NCBI GenBank assembly: GCA_038232275.1
Contig: JBBSIC010000009.1
Span: 13,614 to 77,613 of the forward strand
Length of the DNA stretch: 64,000 bases
Source: DATLGB01 sp038232275
GTDB taxonomy: Bacteria > Actinomycetota > Thermoleophilia > Solirubrobacterales > Solirubrobacteraceae
Reading direction: 5' to 3'
The notes beneath the pieces were generated by a model. It was not told the DNA's origin. It saw only the letters and a list, made by a program, of their open reading frames with translations, and did no database searches. Numbering within the stretch: position 1 is the stretch's first letter; each line of letters opens with the position of its first letter. A program made the position numbers and the translations under genes. Below are positions 8,575 through 16,439 of the stretch, piece by piece.

Positions 8575-8612
8575 GGTCGCCAGCGGGGTCCCCAAGCCGT
8601 CTGCGGCGCCGG

Positions 8613-8722
8613 CCTCCGCTGCAGGCGCCGCGGCAGCCACAGTTCCAGTCGCCCAGCAGCTGCATCGCGGCGGGCAGCATCACCGTGCGGATGACGGTCG
8701 CGTCGTCGGCCCGTACGCCGGG
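8613..8722 (-). pseudogene. C-terminal fragment of an MMPL-family transporter, frameshifted
   Basis: Translated on the minus strand, 8722-8642 gives GVRADDATVIRTVMLPAAM then QLLGDWN. This matches the last transmembrane helix and tail of MMPL/RND lipid transporters (pattern DATVVR..L.PA.M.LLG..NWWLPRRL). After N (8642-8644) the expected WWLPRRL continues only if one base is added at 8640-8641: the next frame reads WLPRRLQRR. The gene upstream is replaced by the plus-strand reductase and its promoter. What remains is about 35 codons with no start. Together with the 310-base gene-poor gap at 8488-8797 this is a remnant, not a gene. Confidence 0.72.
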
Positions 8723-8785
8723 CAGGCGCCCGAGGCCGGTCGGGGCCGCCGCGTGCTGGCGGTGCTGCGGGCGCTGGGCGCTGCC

Positions 8786-8791
8786 TAGGCT
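8786..8791 (+). promoter_or_regulatory. -10 hexamer TAGGCT of the aldo/keto reductase
   Basis: TAGGCT ends 6 bases before the ATG at 8798 and no Shine-Dalgarno lies between, so transcription would start at or next to the start codon (leaderless). Confidence 0.55.
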
Positions 8792-8797
8792 GGCGGC

Positions 8798-9766
8798 ATG
8801 GCTTCCTCGATTCCCACCCGCACCCTCGGCTCCGATGGCCTCGAGGCCGGAGCGATCGGCCTGGGCTGCATGGGCATGTCCTGGGCCTACTCGCCCGCCG
8901 ACCGCGACGACGACGCCTCCGTGGGCGTCATCCGGCGCGCCCTGGACCTCGGCGTGACGCTGATCGACACCTCCGACGTCTACGGCCCCTTCCACAACGA
9001 GGAGCTCGTCGGGCGCGCGCTGGCCGACCGGCGCGACGCGGCCGTGCTGGCGACCAAGGGCGGCCTGGTCGCCGATACCGAGAGCCGGCGGCCGAGCCTC
9101 TCGCGCAACGGGCGCCCCGAGCACCTGCGCGAGGCGATCGAGGCCAGCCTGCGGCGGCTGCAGACCGACCACATCGACCTCTACTACCTGCACCGCGTCG
9201 ATCCCGACGTCCCCGTCGAGGAGAGCTGGGGCGCGATGGCGGAGGCGGTCGAGGAGGGCAAGGTCCTCGCGATCGGGATGAGCGAGGCGACGGTCGAGGA
9301 GCTCGAGCGCGCGCAGGCCCTCCATCCCGTCGCCGCGCTGCAGTCCGAGCTGTCGCTGTGGACCCGCGACGCGCTTGCCGACGCGCTGCCCTGGACCGTC
9401 GCGCACGGCGCCGCCTTCATCCCGTTTGCCCCGCTCGGCCGCGGCTTCTTGACCGGCCAGATCACGGCGGCGAGCTTCGAGGACGCCGACTTCCGCGCCG
9501 CCAACCCGCGCTTCACGCGCGAGGCGCTAGAGGCCAACCTGGCGATCGTGGAGCAGGTCCGGGGGATCGCGGATCGCCTCGAGGCATCGCCCGGCCAGGT
9601 GGCGCTGGCGTGGACGCTCGCGCAGGACGAGCATGTCATCCCGATACCGGGCACCAAGCGCGTCGGCTACCTCGAGGAGAACGCGGACGCCGCCAACCTA
9701 GTCCTCTCGCCCGACGACCTGGCCGAACTCGACGCCCTGCCGGAGGCGGTCGGCGCGCGCTATTAG
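8798..9766 (+). CDS. Aldo/keto reductase
   Basis: A 322-residue NADPH-dependent oxidoreductase with the (beta/alpha)8 AKR fold. The catalytic tetrad is visible: D57 and Y62 in LIDTSDVYGP, K87 in ATKGG, H132 in YYLHRVD. The C-terminal NADP-binding loop IPIPGTKRVGYLEEN is typical of the AKR8/AKR13-like groups (pyridoxal reductase or YghZ-type). The natural substrate cannot be read from sequence. It is monocistronic, plus strand, inserted between ruvC and a GDSL hydrolase in an otherwise minus-strand region. The ATG start is supported by the TAGGCT box 6 bases upstream. Confidence 0.93.
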   Translation: MASSIPTRTLGSDGLEAGAIGLGCMGMSWAYSPADRDDDASVGVIRRALDLGVTLIDTSDVYGPFHNEELVGRALADRRDAAVLATKGGLVADTESRRPSLSRNGRPEHLREAIEASLRRLQTDHIDLYYLHRVDPDVPVEESWGAMAEAVEEGKVLAIGMSEATVEELERAQALHPVAALQSELSLWTRDALADALPWTVAHGAAFIPFAPLGRGFLTGQITAASFEDADFRAANPRFTREALEANLAIVEQVRGIADRLEASPGQVALAWTLAQDEHVIPIPGTKRVGYLEENADAANLVLSPDDLAELDALPEAVGARY

Positions 9767-9906
9767 GAAGCGCCGCGCACCAGATGGTGAGTCGCCGGCG
9801 GCTAGCGCACGGTCCTGCATTCCGGAGCGCCGGTGTCGTCCGGGTCGTCCCGCGCGGCGATGTTGGGGCGCCCGCCGCCCACGAGCCCTGACGCTCGCCG
9901 CCCAGG

Positions 9907-10515
9907 CTAGAGAGTCCCCAGCCAGCTGGCGAACGCGGGCCAGATGACCTCCGCCAGGTGCCCGTATCCCCTCCCCGTCGGGTGAGCGCCGTCCACGGCA
10001 CCCACCTCCGCCGACCACGCGCCGTGACCCGTCAGCCCGTGGGCGACCTCGACGAACGCCACACCGGCGGCGCGACATGCCTCGGACAGGTCAGCCGACA
10101 GGTCGAGGATGCGCTCGTTGTGCTCGCGGTCAGCGACCAACGCCGGGCCGACCACGAGCAGCGCCCACGGACGGCCGCGCGTGCCCTCGACGACCTGCTC
10201 GAGGCTTCGGAGCGTCCCACCTGCGGGCAGGCGCCGTCGCCCGTTCTCAACCGCCGTGTCGTTCACGCCGACGGCCAGGACGATGCCGTACGCGTCTGCG
10301 TCGCGCAGGCGGGGCGTGGCCTCCGCCATCCACCGGCGCTCGACGTCCGCGGTGGTCTCCCGCCGCACGCCGAGGTTGTAGGCCGTCACGTCCGCACCGG
10401 CGCCTCTGGCCTGCTCCACCACCCTGCCGAACCACCCACGCCCGGTCTCGTCACCTACGCCTTGCGTGAGGGAGTCCCCGAAGAAGCAGAGTCTGATGTC
10501 GTGCGTCGACCGCAT
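9907..10515 (-). CDS. SGNH/GDSL-family hydrolase
   Basis: A 202-residue esterase/lipase of the SGNH fold. Block I is GDSLTQG (13-19, nucleophile S15), block III is GVND (83-86), and block V is DGAHPTGRGY with D175 and H178. There is no signal peptide, so it is probably cytoplasmic; the substrate is unknown (acyl ester or thioester). The ATG at 10515 is the first start before block I. It sits 53 bases downstream of yebC in the same direction and may be cotranscribed. The 140 bases between its end and the aldo/keto reductase hold only a short CACC/GGTG repeat. Confidence 0.88.
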   Translation of the reverse strand: MRSTHDIRLCFFGDSLTQGVGDETGRGWFGRVVEQARGAGADVTAYNLGVRRETTADVERRWMAEATPRLRDADAYGIVLAVGVNDTAVENGRRRLPAGGTLRSLEQVVEGTRGRPWALLVVGPALVADREHNERILDLSADLSEACRAAGVAFVEVAHGLTGHGAWSAEVGAVDGAHPTGRGYGHLAEVIWPAFASWLGTL

Positions 10516-10568
10516 ATGGCCCGCTCGTCAAGGCGATGATGGCGACGCGGGTGACCGGGCCGGCGGGC

Positions 10569-11318
10569 CTAGCCGGCGACGCGCTGGAGGACGTCGGCGT
10601 CGACGTCGAAGTTGGCGTGGACCGCGTCGACATCGTCGTGCTCCTCCAGGGCGTCGATCAGCCTGATGAGCTTCGCGGCCCCCTCCTCGTCGAGCGGCAC
10701 GCGGACCTGCGGCAGCTGGGCGACCTCGGCCGTCTCGATCTCGATCGCCGCGGCCTGGAGCGCGCCGCGCACGCCAGACAGCGAAGCGGGGTCGCAGAGG
10801 ATCTCAAAGACGTCGTCGTCGAGCGCGATGTCCTCGGCGCCCGCGTCGATCGCGACCATCAGGTCGTCCTCGGAGTAGCGCCCGCCGTCGACGACGACGA
10901 GGCCCTTCTTGTCGAACAGGTAGGCGACGGTGCCGGGCTCGCCCAGGCTGCCACCGTTCTTTGCGAGCAGGTGCCGGATGTCGGCCCCGGTGCGGTTGCG
11001 GTTGTCGGTGACCGCCTCGACCAGCAGCGCGACACCTCCGGGCCCGTAGCCCTCGTAGACGATCTCCTCGAGCGCCGCGCCGTCGGCGCCCTCGCCGGTG
11101 CCCTTGGCGATCGCGCGCTCGATGTTGTCCTTGGGCATCGACGCGTCGCGCGCCTTCTGCACGGCCAGCGCGAGGCGCGCGTTGGAATCGGGGTCTCCCC
11201 CTCCGTCCTTGGCGGCGACCGTGACGGCCCGGGCGAGCTTGGTGAAGAGCTTGCCGCGGCGCGAGTCCACGACCGCCTTCTTGTGCTTGATCGACGCCCA
11301 TTTGGAGTGCCCGGACAT
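10569..11318 (-). CDS. yebC: YebC/PmpR-family transcription/translation factor
   Basis: A 249-residue YebC protein. The N-terminus MSGHSKWASIKHKK is diagnostic, followed by DSNARLALAVQKARDASMP, NIERAIAKGTG and a C-terminal acidic alpha/beta domain. The family has been linked to DNA-binding regulation and, more recently, to easing ribosome stalling. The ATG at 11318 is firm because the signature begins there; a longer in-frame reading upstream is spurious. It lies 2 bases after the flavoprotein gene yet has its own TACACT -10 box inside that gene's 3' end. Its position before ruvC follows the common yebC-ruvC order. Confidence 0.95.
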   Translation of the reverse strand: MSGHSKWASIKHKKAVVDSRRGKLFTKLARAVTVAAKDGGGDPDSNARLALAVQKARDASMPKDNIERAIAKGTGEGADGAALEEIVYEGYGPGGVALLVEAVTDNRNRTGADIRHLLAKNGGSLGEPGTVAYLFDKKGLVVVDGGRYSEDDLMVAIDAGAEDIALDDDVFEILCDPASLSGVRGALQAAAIEIETAEVAQLPQVRVPLDEEGAAKLIRLIDALEEHDDVDAVHANFDVDADVLQRVAG

Positions 11319-11320
11319 TG

Positions 11321-12829
11321 CTAGGGCAGTGTATCCAGGCGCGCTTGTCGGAACCGGGCGTGCGCGAGCGCGGCACGCGCGGCGTTGGCGCCCGGGCCGC
11401 CGTGGACGCCGCCGCCGGGATGCGCGGCGGCGCTCGCCAGGTAGAGCCCGCGGATCGGCGTCTCCGGCCGCCCGAGGCCGGGGACCGGGCGGAACACCAG
11501 CTGCTGGTGCAGCTGGGCGGTGCCGTGGTTGACGGCGCCGGCGGGCAGGGTGGTGACGTGGCGGGCGCGCCCGAGCGCGCCGAAGCCGGGCGCCAGGCGC
11601 TCGACCTCGGCCTCCATGGCCGCCGCCACGTCCTGCGATCGCACCCCCTCCGGGACGTGCGTGTACGCCCAGGCCACCTCCTTGCCCACGGGACAGCGGC
11701 TGGGGTCGACCATCGAGTACTGGCCGAGCAGCAGGAACGGCCGCGCCGGGAAGCTGCGCTGAGCGAGGTCGGCGGCGGCCCGGGTGAGGCCGTTCATGCC
11801 GTCGGCCACGTGGACGGTCCCGGCCCGCCGGGCGCCCGCGGCGGTCCACGGGATCGGCGCGTCAAGCGCCCAGTCGAGCTTGACTGTGCCGTTGTCGAGC
11901 TGCTGGCGGGCGAGGTCGTCGAAGACGTGTGCGGGGACGGCGTCGCGCGGGAGGAGCTCCATATAGAGCGCCTGCGCGGTCGTGTCGGCGAGGACTGCCC
12001 GGCGCGCGCCGATGCCGTCGACCCCGACGGCGCGGCCGCCGCGGATCTCGATCCGCTGGGCGTCGTGGTCGCAGCGAAGCTCGCCGCCGGCCGCCTGAAG
12101 GCGCCGCACCAGCGCCTCGATGAGCTTTCCCGATCCGCCCTGGGGCACCGGGAAGCCGACCTGCTGGCCGAGGCCGGTCAACAGCCAGCCGAACATCCCG
12201 CTGCCGGCCGTCTCCGGCGTCAGGTCGGTGTGGGCGGCGTTGCCCGCCAGCAGCCAGCCGCCGCCCGCGCCGGCGAAGGTCTCCTCGGCAAGGCGCCGCA
12301 CGGGCAGCAGGCCGAGGCGCGCGAAGCGCCCGAGCTCGCGCCGGGAGCCCAGCGCGCGCACGATCCGGCCCCCGGCCCGCACGGGCGGGAACGGCGTCAT
12401 CAGCGCGGCGAGCAAGCCGCCCCCGACGCGCTCCCACAGGCCGTAGAGCGCACGCCACGCCTCGCCGTCCCCGGGCGCGAAGGCGTCCAGCGAGGCGATT
12501 GTCTCCTCGAGGTCGGTGGACAGCAGCGCGCAGCGGCCGTCGGCGCCGGGGTGCGCGAGCGCCACCTCGGACCGCACCCAGCGCAGCCCGTGCTCGTGCA
12601 GGCGCAGGGCGCGCAGGGCCGGCGACGCGTAGCCCAGCGGGTAGAAGGCGCTGAAGCGGTCCGACACGAAGCCGGGCTCCGTCAGGCCGTCCTGCGAGCG
12701 AACGGCGCCGCCCGGCTCGCCGGCGGCCTCGAGCACGAGCGTCGACCACCCGGCGTCCGCGAGCCGGTTGGCGGCGACGAGGCCGTTGTGGCCCGCGCCG
12801 ACCACGATCGCGTCATAGCGCTCGGACAT
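11321..12829 (-). CDS. FAD-dependent oxidoreductase, phytoene-dehydrogenase/PYROXD2-like
   Basis: A 502-residue flavoprotein with an N-terminal Rossmann dinucleotide motif VVGAGHNGLVAA (residues 9-20) and the second glycine pair EPGGAVR. The C-terminal motif LYLASAAAHPGGGVHGGPG is typical of the carotenoid-desaturase-like amine-oxidase superfamily, specifically the PYROXD2/phytoene-dehydrogenase-related branch. No carotenoid genes are nearby, so a desaturase role is not claimed; substrate unknown. The ATG at 12829 is preceded by a small GGGGTA/TACCCC hairpin. yebC follows after 2 bases. Confidence 0.88.
   Translation of the reverse strand: MSERYDAIVVGAGHNGLVAANRLADAGWSTLVLEAAGEPGGAVRSQDGLTEPGFVSDRFSAFYPLGYASPALRALRLHEHGLRWVRSEVALAHPGADGRCALLSTDLEETIASLDAFAPGDGEAWRALYGLWERVGGGLLAALMTPFPPVRAGGRIVRALGSRRELGRFARLGLLPVRRLAEETFAGAGGGWLLAGNAAHTDLTPETAGSGMFGWLLTGLGQQVGFPVPQGGSGKLIEALVRRLQAAGGELRCDHDAQRIEIRGGRAVGVDGIGARRAVLADTTAQALYMELLPRDAVPAHVFDDLARQQLDNGTVKLDWALDAPIPWTAAGARRAGTVHVADGMNGLTRAAADLAQRSFPARPFLLLGQYSMVDPSRCPVGKEVAWAYTHVPEGVRSQDVAAAMEAEVERLAPGFGALGRARHVTTLPAGAVNHGTAQLHQQLVFRPVPGLGRPETPIRGLYLASAAAHPGGGVHGGPGANAARAALAHARFRQARLDTLP
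11328..11333 (-). promoter_or_regulatory. -10 hexamer TACACT of yebC inside the upstream gene
   Basis: On the minus strand TACACT is followed by 9 bases and then the yebC ATG. It lies in the last codons of the flavoprotein gene, so yebC can be expressed separately from it. Confidence 0.5.
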
Positions 12830-12870
12830 CGGGGTAGCGGTACCCCGTGGCTCGCAACGAGACCCATGTC

Positions 12871-12889
12871 GGGCGCCGCGAGGGCGCCC
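12871..12889 (-). terminator. Hairpin after the minus-strand acyltransferase
   Basis: GGGCGCC (12871-12877) pairs with GGCGCCC (12883-12889) around a gcgag loop, directly 3' of the acyltransferase stop. No U-tract follows, as is usual for such GC-rich genomes. Confidence 0.4.
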
Positions 12890-12892
12890 GCG

Positions 12893-14089
12893 TCACGGCG
12901 CCGCCCGGGCCTGCGCCGCCTCGGACTGGCGTCCTTGCGGGTCGGGAACGAGGCGCCTGAGCGCCAGAAACGGCCGCTCGACGGCGTAGTAGCTCAGCGA
13001 CGCGACCACAAGGCCCCCGGCCAGCGCCGCGGCCGTCCACGCGATCCAGCCGAGCGCCGAGTGCGGCACGCCGTCCCACCAGCGCGCCTGCTGGACCACG
13101 ACGGCGTAGTGCCAGAGGTAGAAGGAGTAGGAGACGGTGCCGACGTAGGCCAGGGGCCGCCACGCCAGCAGCCGCCGCGGGAACCCGCCCCCGGTGTGCC
13201 CGCCGAAGACGGCCGGGAGCAGGACCAGCCCGGCGAAGGCCGTCCGCAGCACGTGCGTCACGAGGTACTGCTTGTCGGTGATCGGCGTCCCGGCGCGCAG
13301 CCCGTAGTCCGACACGGCGCCGCACAGCAAAAAGGCGGCGCCCGCCAGGCTCCACGGCACCCACGGCCGCCGTTCGACCAGCGCCCGGGCCCGGTGCGCG
13401 ACGCCCCCCGGTTCGAACGTCCACAGCGAGAGCACCGCCAGCAGCATCCCGACGCCGAGCTGGTCGAGCTGGGCGGGCAGCGCCAGCAGCCACGTATGAG
13501 CTGACGGCGACGCGGCGTCGGCCTGGGTGAGGGCGAGGGCGTTCCACGCAAGCCCGGCGGCGATGACGGCGCCCACGGCGACCAGCGCCTGGCGCGCGCT
13601 GCGGGCGCGCACCAGCCCGAGGGCCAGGATGGGCAGCAGCACGTAGAAGGCCATCTCGACGTCGAGCGTCCAGGCCTGCCCGATGCCCCGCAGGGCCGTG
13701 TCCGGCGAGTAGACCTGGGCGAAGAGGCCGAAGCGCAGCGCGCCCGCCACCGACTTGACCTCCGGGATGTTGAGCCAGATCGCGATGGCGGCCAGCGCCA
13801 CCCAGTAGGCCGGGACGATGCGCAAGAAGCGCCGCCAGGCGTACGCGCGCGCCGACACGGGCGTCCCGCGCAGCGTGGCCGACAGAAACGGCCGGTACAG
13901 CAAGAAGCCCGAGAGCGCGAAGAACATCGGCACCCCGACGTCGAGCTGCACGCCGAGGCGGTACCAGAGGTGGTCGTGCGGCTGGGTGACCGCGATCTGG
14001 TAGACGGCGTGGAAGGCGAAGACCGACAGCGCGGCGAGCGCGCGCAGCGCATTGAAGAGGGGAAAGTACTCCGAGCGGGTCCGGTCCAC
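12893..14089 (-). CDS. Acyltransferase 3 family membrane protein (paralogue of the divergent neighbour)
   Basis: A 398-residue multi-pass protein of the acyltransferase-3 (OafA-like) family, which adds acetyl or other acyl groups to surface glycans. Residues 8-30 hold FNALRALAALSVFAFHA with the family's catalytic-type histidine. PMFFALSGFLLYRPF and YSFYLWHYAVV are further signatures; about ten TM helices. The start is uncertain: GTG at 14089 was chosen because a TACCTT box lies 12 bases upstream; GTG at 14110 (405 residues) would put the start inside that box. It opens the polysaccharide locus, with a clearly paralogous gene head to head. Confidence 0.88.
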   Translation of the reverse strand: MDRTRSEYFPLFNALRALAALSVFAFHAVYQIAVTQPHDHLWYRLGVQLDVGVPMFFALSGFLLYRPFLSATLRGTPVSARAYAWRRFLRIVPAYWVALAAIAIWLNIPEVKSVAGALRFGLFAQVYSPDTALRGIGQAWTLDVEMAFYVLLPILALGLVRARSARQALVAVGAVIAAGLAWNALALTQADAASPSAHTWLLALPAQLDQLGVGMLLAVLSLWTFEPGGVAHRARALVERRPWVPWSLAGAAFLLCGAVSDYGLRAGTPITDKQYLVTHVLRTAFAGLVLLPAVFGGHTGGGFPRRLLAWRPLAYVGTVSYSFYLWHYAVVVQQARWWDGVPHSALGWIAWTAAALAGGLVVASLSYYAVERPFLALRRLVPDPQGRQSEAAQARAAP

Positions 14090-14101
14090 GGCGCCGGGCG
14101 G

Positions 14102-14111
14102 AAGGTACACT
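14102..14111. promoter_or_regulatory. Divergent -10 boxes sharing a TA
   Basis: AAGGTACACT carries TACCTT on the minus strand (14102-14107) and TACACT on the plus strand (14106-14111), sharing bases 14106-14107. The plus start GTG is 9 bases beyond and the minus start GTG 12 bases beyond. Confidence 0.5.
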
Positions 14112-14120
14112 CGCCGCCCG

Positions 14121-15359
14121 GTGTCCGCCCCTTCGACGCCCGCTCGCACCCGCGACGTCACCTTCCCGCTGTTCGACGGCCTGCGAGGGATCGCGGCGGT
14201 CATGGTCTTCACCGTGCACGCGGCGTACCAGTACGCCGTCACCCGGGCCGGGGAGGACCCCGGCTGGTACCGGTTCGCGATCCACCTCGACGTCGCGGTG
14301 CCGATCTTCTTCGCGATCTCGGGCTTCCTGCTGTACCGGCCCTTCGTCGCCGCCCGCGTGCGCGGCCGGCGGCTGTCGGTGGGCGCGTACGCCTGGCGGC
14401 GGGTGCTGCGCATCGTGCCGGGCTACTGGGTGGCGTTGCCGATCATCGTGATCTGGTTCGACCTCCACGAGGTCCAGTCGCTCGGCGGCGCCCTCTGGTA
14501 CGGCGGCTTCCTGCAGCTCTACGATCCGCGCACCGCCCTGCACGGCATGGGGCAGGCGTGGACGCTGTGCATCGAGGTGACCTACTACGCCTTCCTGCCG
14601 CTGCTGGCCTTCGCGATCACGCGCTGGATGACCCGCGCGGCGAAGACGACGATCCGCACCGAGCTGGTGGTCGTCGCCGGCCTGATCGCCGGCGCGTGGG
14701 CGTGGCAGGCGGTCACGCTGCTGTTCACCGACGTCGCCAACCTCGACTCGTCGGCGACGACGCTCGTGCGGATCCTCCCGATCCAGCTCGACCACCTCGG
14801 GGCCGGGATGCTGCTGGCGGTCCTGTCGGTGGCGGTCGCCGAGCACCGCCGCGCAGGCACCGAGCCGCCCGGCCGGCGGCTGCTGCGCCTGGTCGAGGAG
14901 CGGCCATGGCTGCTGTGGGCGGCCGCGCTGGCGATCTGGCTGGTCACCTGCTACGTGGGCCGCAGCGGCTCGCGCAGCTCCTACCACTACTCCGACCGGC
15001 AGTTCTACGCCGAGCACATCCTCTACACGCCGTTCGTCTTCCTGCTGCTGGCGCCGGCCGTGTTCGGCGACGCGCGCCGCGACCGCGTGCGCCGCGTCGC
15101 CGGCTGGCGGCCGCTGGCGCACATCGGGATGGTGAGCTACTCCTTTTATCTCTGGCACTTCGCGGTGATCGCCCAGCAGGCGCGCTGGTGGGGCCGGGTG
15201 CCCGACACCCCGCTGGAGTGGGTGGCCTGGCTCGTGCCGGCCTTCGCCGCCACCACGCTCGTCGCCAGCGCGTCGTTTTATCTGATCGAGCGCCCCTTCA
15301 TGAGCCTCAAGTACCGTGGCGGCGGGTCGCGGCGGCGCGAGGTCGCGGCGACGGGATAG
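14121..15359 (+). CDS. Acyltransferase 3 family membrane protein (head-to-head paralogue)
   Basis: A 412-residue multi-TM acyltransferase, co-linear with its divergent neighbour: FDGLRGIAAVMVFTVHA, IFFAISGFLLYRPF, YAWRRVLRIVPGYWVAL, GQAWTLCIEV, IQLDHLGAGMLLAVLS, SYSFYLWHFAVIAQQARWW. It probably O-acylates a surface polysaccharide or lipid precursor at the cytoplasmic membrane. The GTG start at 14121 follows TACACT by 9 bases; an upstream in-frame ATG (14052) would place coding sequence across the divergent promoter and was rejected. Its stop is 3 bases from the end of the converging glycosyltransferase. Confidence 0.9.
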   Translation: MSAPSTPARTRDVTFPLFDGLRGIAAVMVFTVHAAYQYAVTRAGEDPGWYRFAIHLDVAVPIFFAISGFLLYRPFVAARVRGRRLSVGAYAWRRVLRIVPGYWVALPIIVIWFDLHEVQSLGGALWYGGFLQLYDPRTALHGMGQAWTLCIEVTYYAFLPLLAFAITRWMTRAAKTTIRTELVVVAGLIAGAWAWQAVTLLFTDVANLDSSATTLVRILPIQLDHLGAGMLLAVLSVAVAEHRRAGTEPPGRRLLRLVEERPWLLWAAALAIWLVTCYVGRSGSRSSYHYSDRQFYAEHILYTPFVFLLLAPAVFGDARRDRVRRVAGWRPLAHIGMVSYSFYLWHFAVIAQQARWWGRVPDTPLEWVAWLVPAFAATTLVASASFYLIERPFMSLKYRGGGSRRREVAATG

Positions 15360-15362
15360 GCC

Positions 15363-16439
15363 TCACGCCCCGAGCTCCCGGTACAGCGCCGCGTGGCGCT
15401 CGGCGCAGCGGGCGGCGGAGAAGACCTCGGCCCGGGCGCGGCAGGCGGCGGCGGTGGCGGGGTCGGTGGCGAGATCGAGGGTCTCGACCAGCGCCCGCGC
15501 GAGCGCGGCGGGGTCGTCGCCGGAAAACAGGCGTCCCACGCCCTCCTCGCCGCCGAGGACCTCCGGGATGCCCTCGCGGTCGGCGCCGACGACGGGGGTC
15601 CCGCAGGCCATCGCCTCCGCCAGGACGAGCCCGAAGGCCTCGCCCCACGAGGGCAGGACGCTGACCCACGCCGAGCGGTACAGGCCGGGGAGGTCCGTCA
15701 TGTCGACCGCCTGCACCCCGTCCGCGTCCCCGGCGAACGCGGCCGCGGTGCGCGCGTCGAGCAGCAGCCGGGCGCGCGGGTGCGCGTGTCGGACGGCGCC
15801 GAAGGCCGCGACCAGCAGTCCGACGCGCTTGCGCGGCTCGCGGGCGTCGGCGGCGCAGACGATCGTGGGGTCCTCGAATCGCACCCCGCCGGGCGAGAAC
15901 AGCACGGTGTCGACGGGCGGGTGCATGACGCGCGCCTCGACGCCGAGCCATTGCTCGAATGCCTCGCGCGCGTGCTCGGAGAGCGCGGTCACCGCGCTGC
16001 AGCCGGCGACCGCGCGCTGCACCAGGGCCAGCCGGCCGCGCCGGGCGGTCAGCCACGCCCGGTGCGGGATGCCCATGTGCGCGTACACCGACGGGCGCCC
16101 GGTCGCGCGCGTCCAGCGCGCCGCGGCGGCCGCGTCGCCGGCCTGGAGCGCGTGCGCGACGTCGTCGTCGCCGGCGCGCAGGGCCGCATAGGTGAGGGGG
16201 ATCAACTGCACGTGGGGCTCGAACAGGCGCCGATCGAGGCGCGCGCCCGGCGGGCGCCACAGCCGCAGGACCTCGACCCCGTCTTCCGTGGTGCGCGAAA
16301 GCGCGGCCCGGTGCGACGTGACGATGCGGACGGCGTGGCCACGCGCAACCAGGCCGGCGGCGAGGTCGTGGGTCATGCGCTCGGCGCCGCGGCGGACCTC
16401 CGGCCAGTACGTCGGGTGGCAGAGCGCGACGCGCGTCAC
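15363..16439 (-). CDS. Glycosyltransferase, GT4-like (GT-B fold)
   Basis: A 358-residue retaining glycosyltransferase. The N-terminus (HPTYWPEVRRGAERMTHDLA) is the GT4 acceptor-side strand and loop. The C-terminal nucleotide-sugar domain has DAREPRKRVGLLVAAF and the E(x7)E element in WGEAFGLVLAEAMACGTP. The sugar donor cannot be inferred. The GTG start at 16439 overlaps the stop of the upstream GT2 gene (GTGA); a longer reading into that gene is spurious. It is the last gene of the minus-strand operon flippase-cytidylyltransferase-GT2-GT4. Confidence 0.9.
   Translation of the reverse strand: MTRVALCHPTYWPEVRRGAERMTHDLAAGLVARGHAVRIVTSHRAALSRTTEDGVEVLRLWRPPGARLDRRLFEPHVQLIPLTYAALRAGDDDVAHALQAGDAAAAARWTRATGRPSVYAHMGIPHRAWLTARRGRLALVQRAVAGCSAVTALSEHAREAFEQWLGVEARVMHPPVDTVLFSPGGVRFEDPTIVCAADAREPRKRVGLLVAAFGAVRHAHPRARLLLDARTAAAFAGDADGVQAVDMTDLPGLYRSAWVSVLPSWGEAFGLVLAEAMACGTPVVGADREGIPEVLGGEEGVGRLFSGDDPAALARALVETLDLATDPATAAACRARAEVFSAARCAERHAALYRELGA

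Noticed and set aside
7400..9406. One 668-codon minus-strand frame covering ruvA and far upstream
   Set aside because: Only the last 194 codons are RuvA; upstream it crosses ruvC in the wrong frame, the transporter remnant and the antisense of the aldo/keto reductase.
10511..10516. Recurrent CATATG hexamers (also at 6266, 41984 and 45457) as a regulatory motif
   Set aside because: The positions relative to genes are inconsistent and at two sites simply include a start codon.
14052..14120. Upstream ATG extension of the plus-strand acyltransferase
   Set aside because: It would put coding sequence across the divergent promoter, and the added residues have no similarity to the paralogue.
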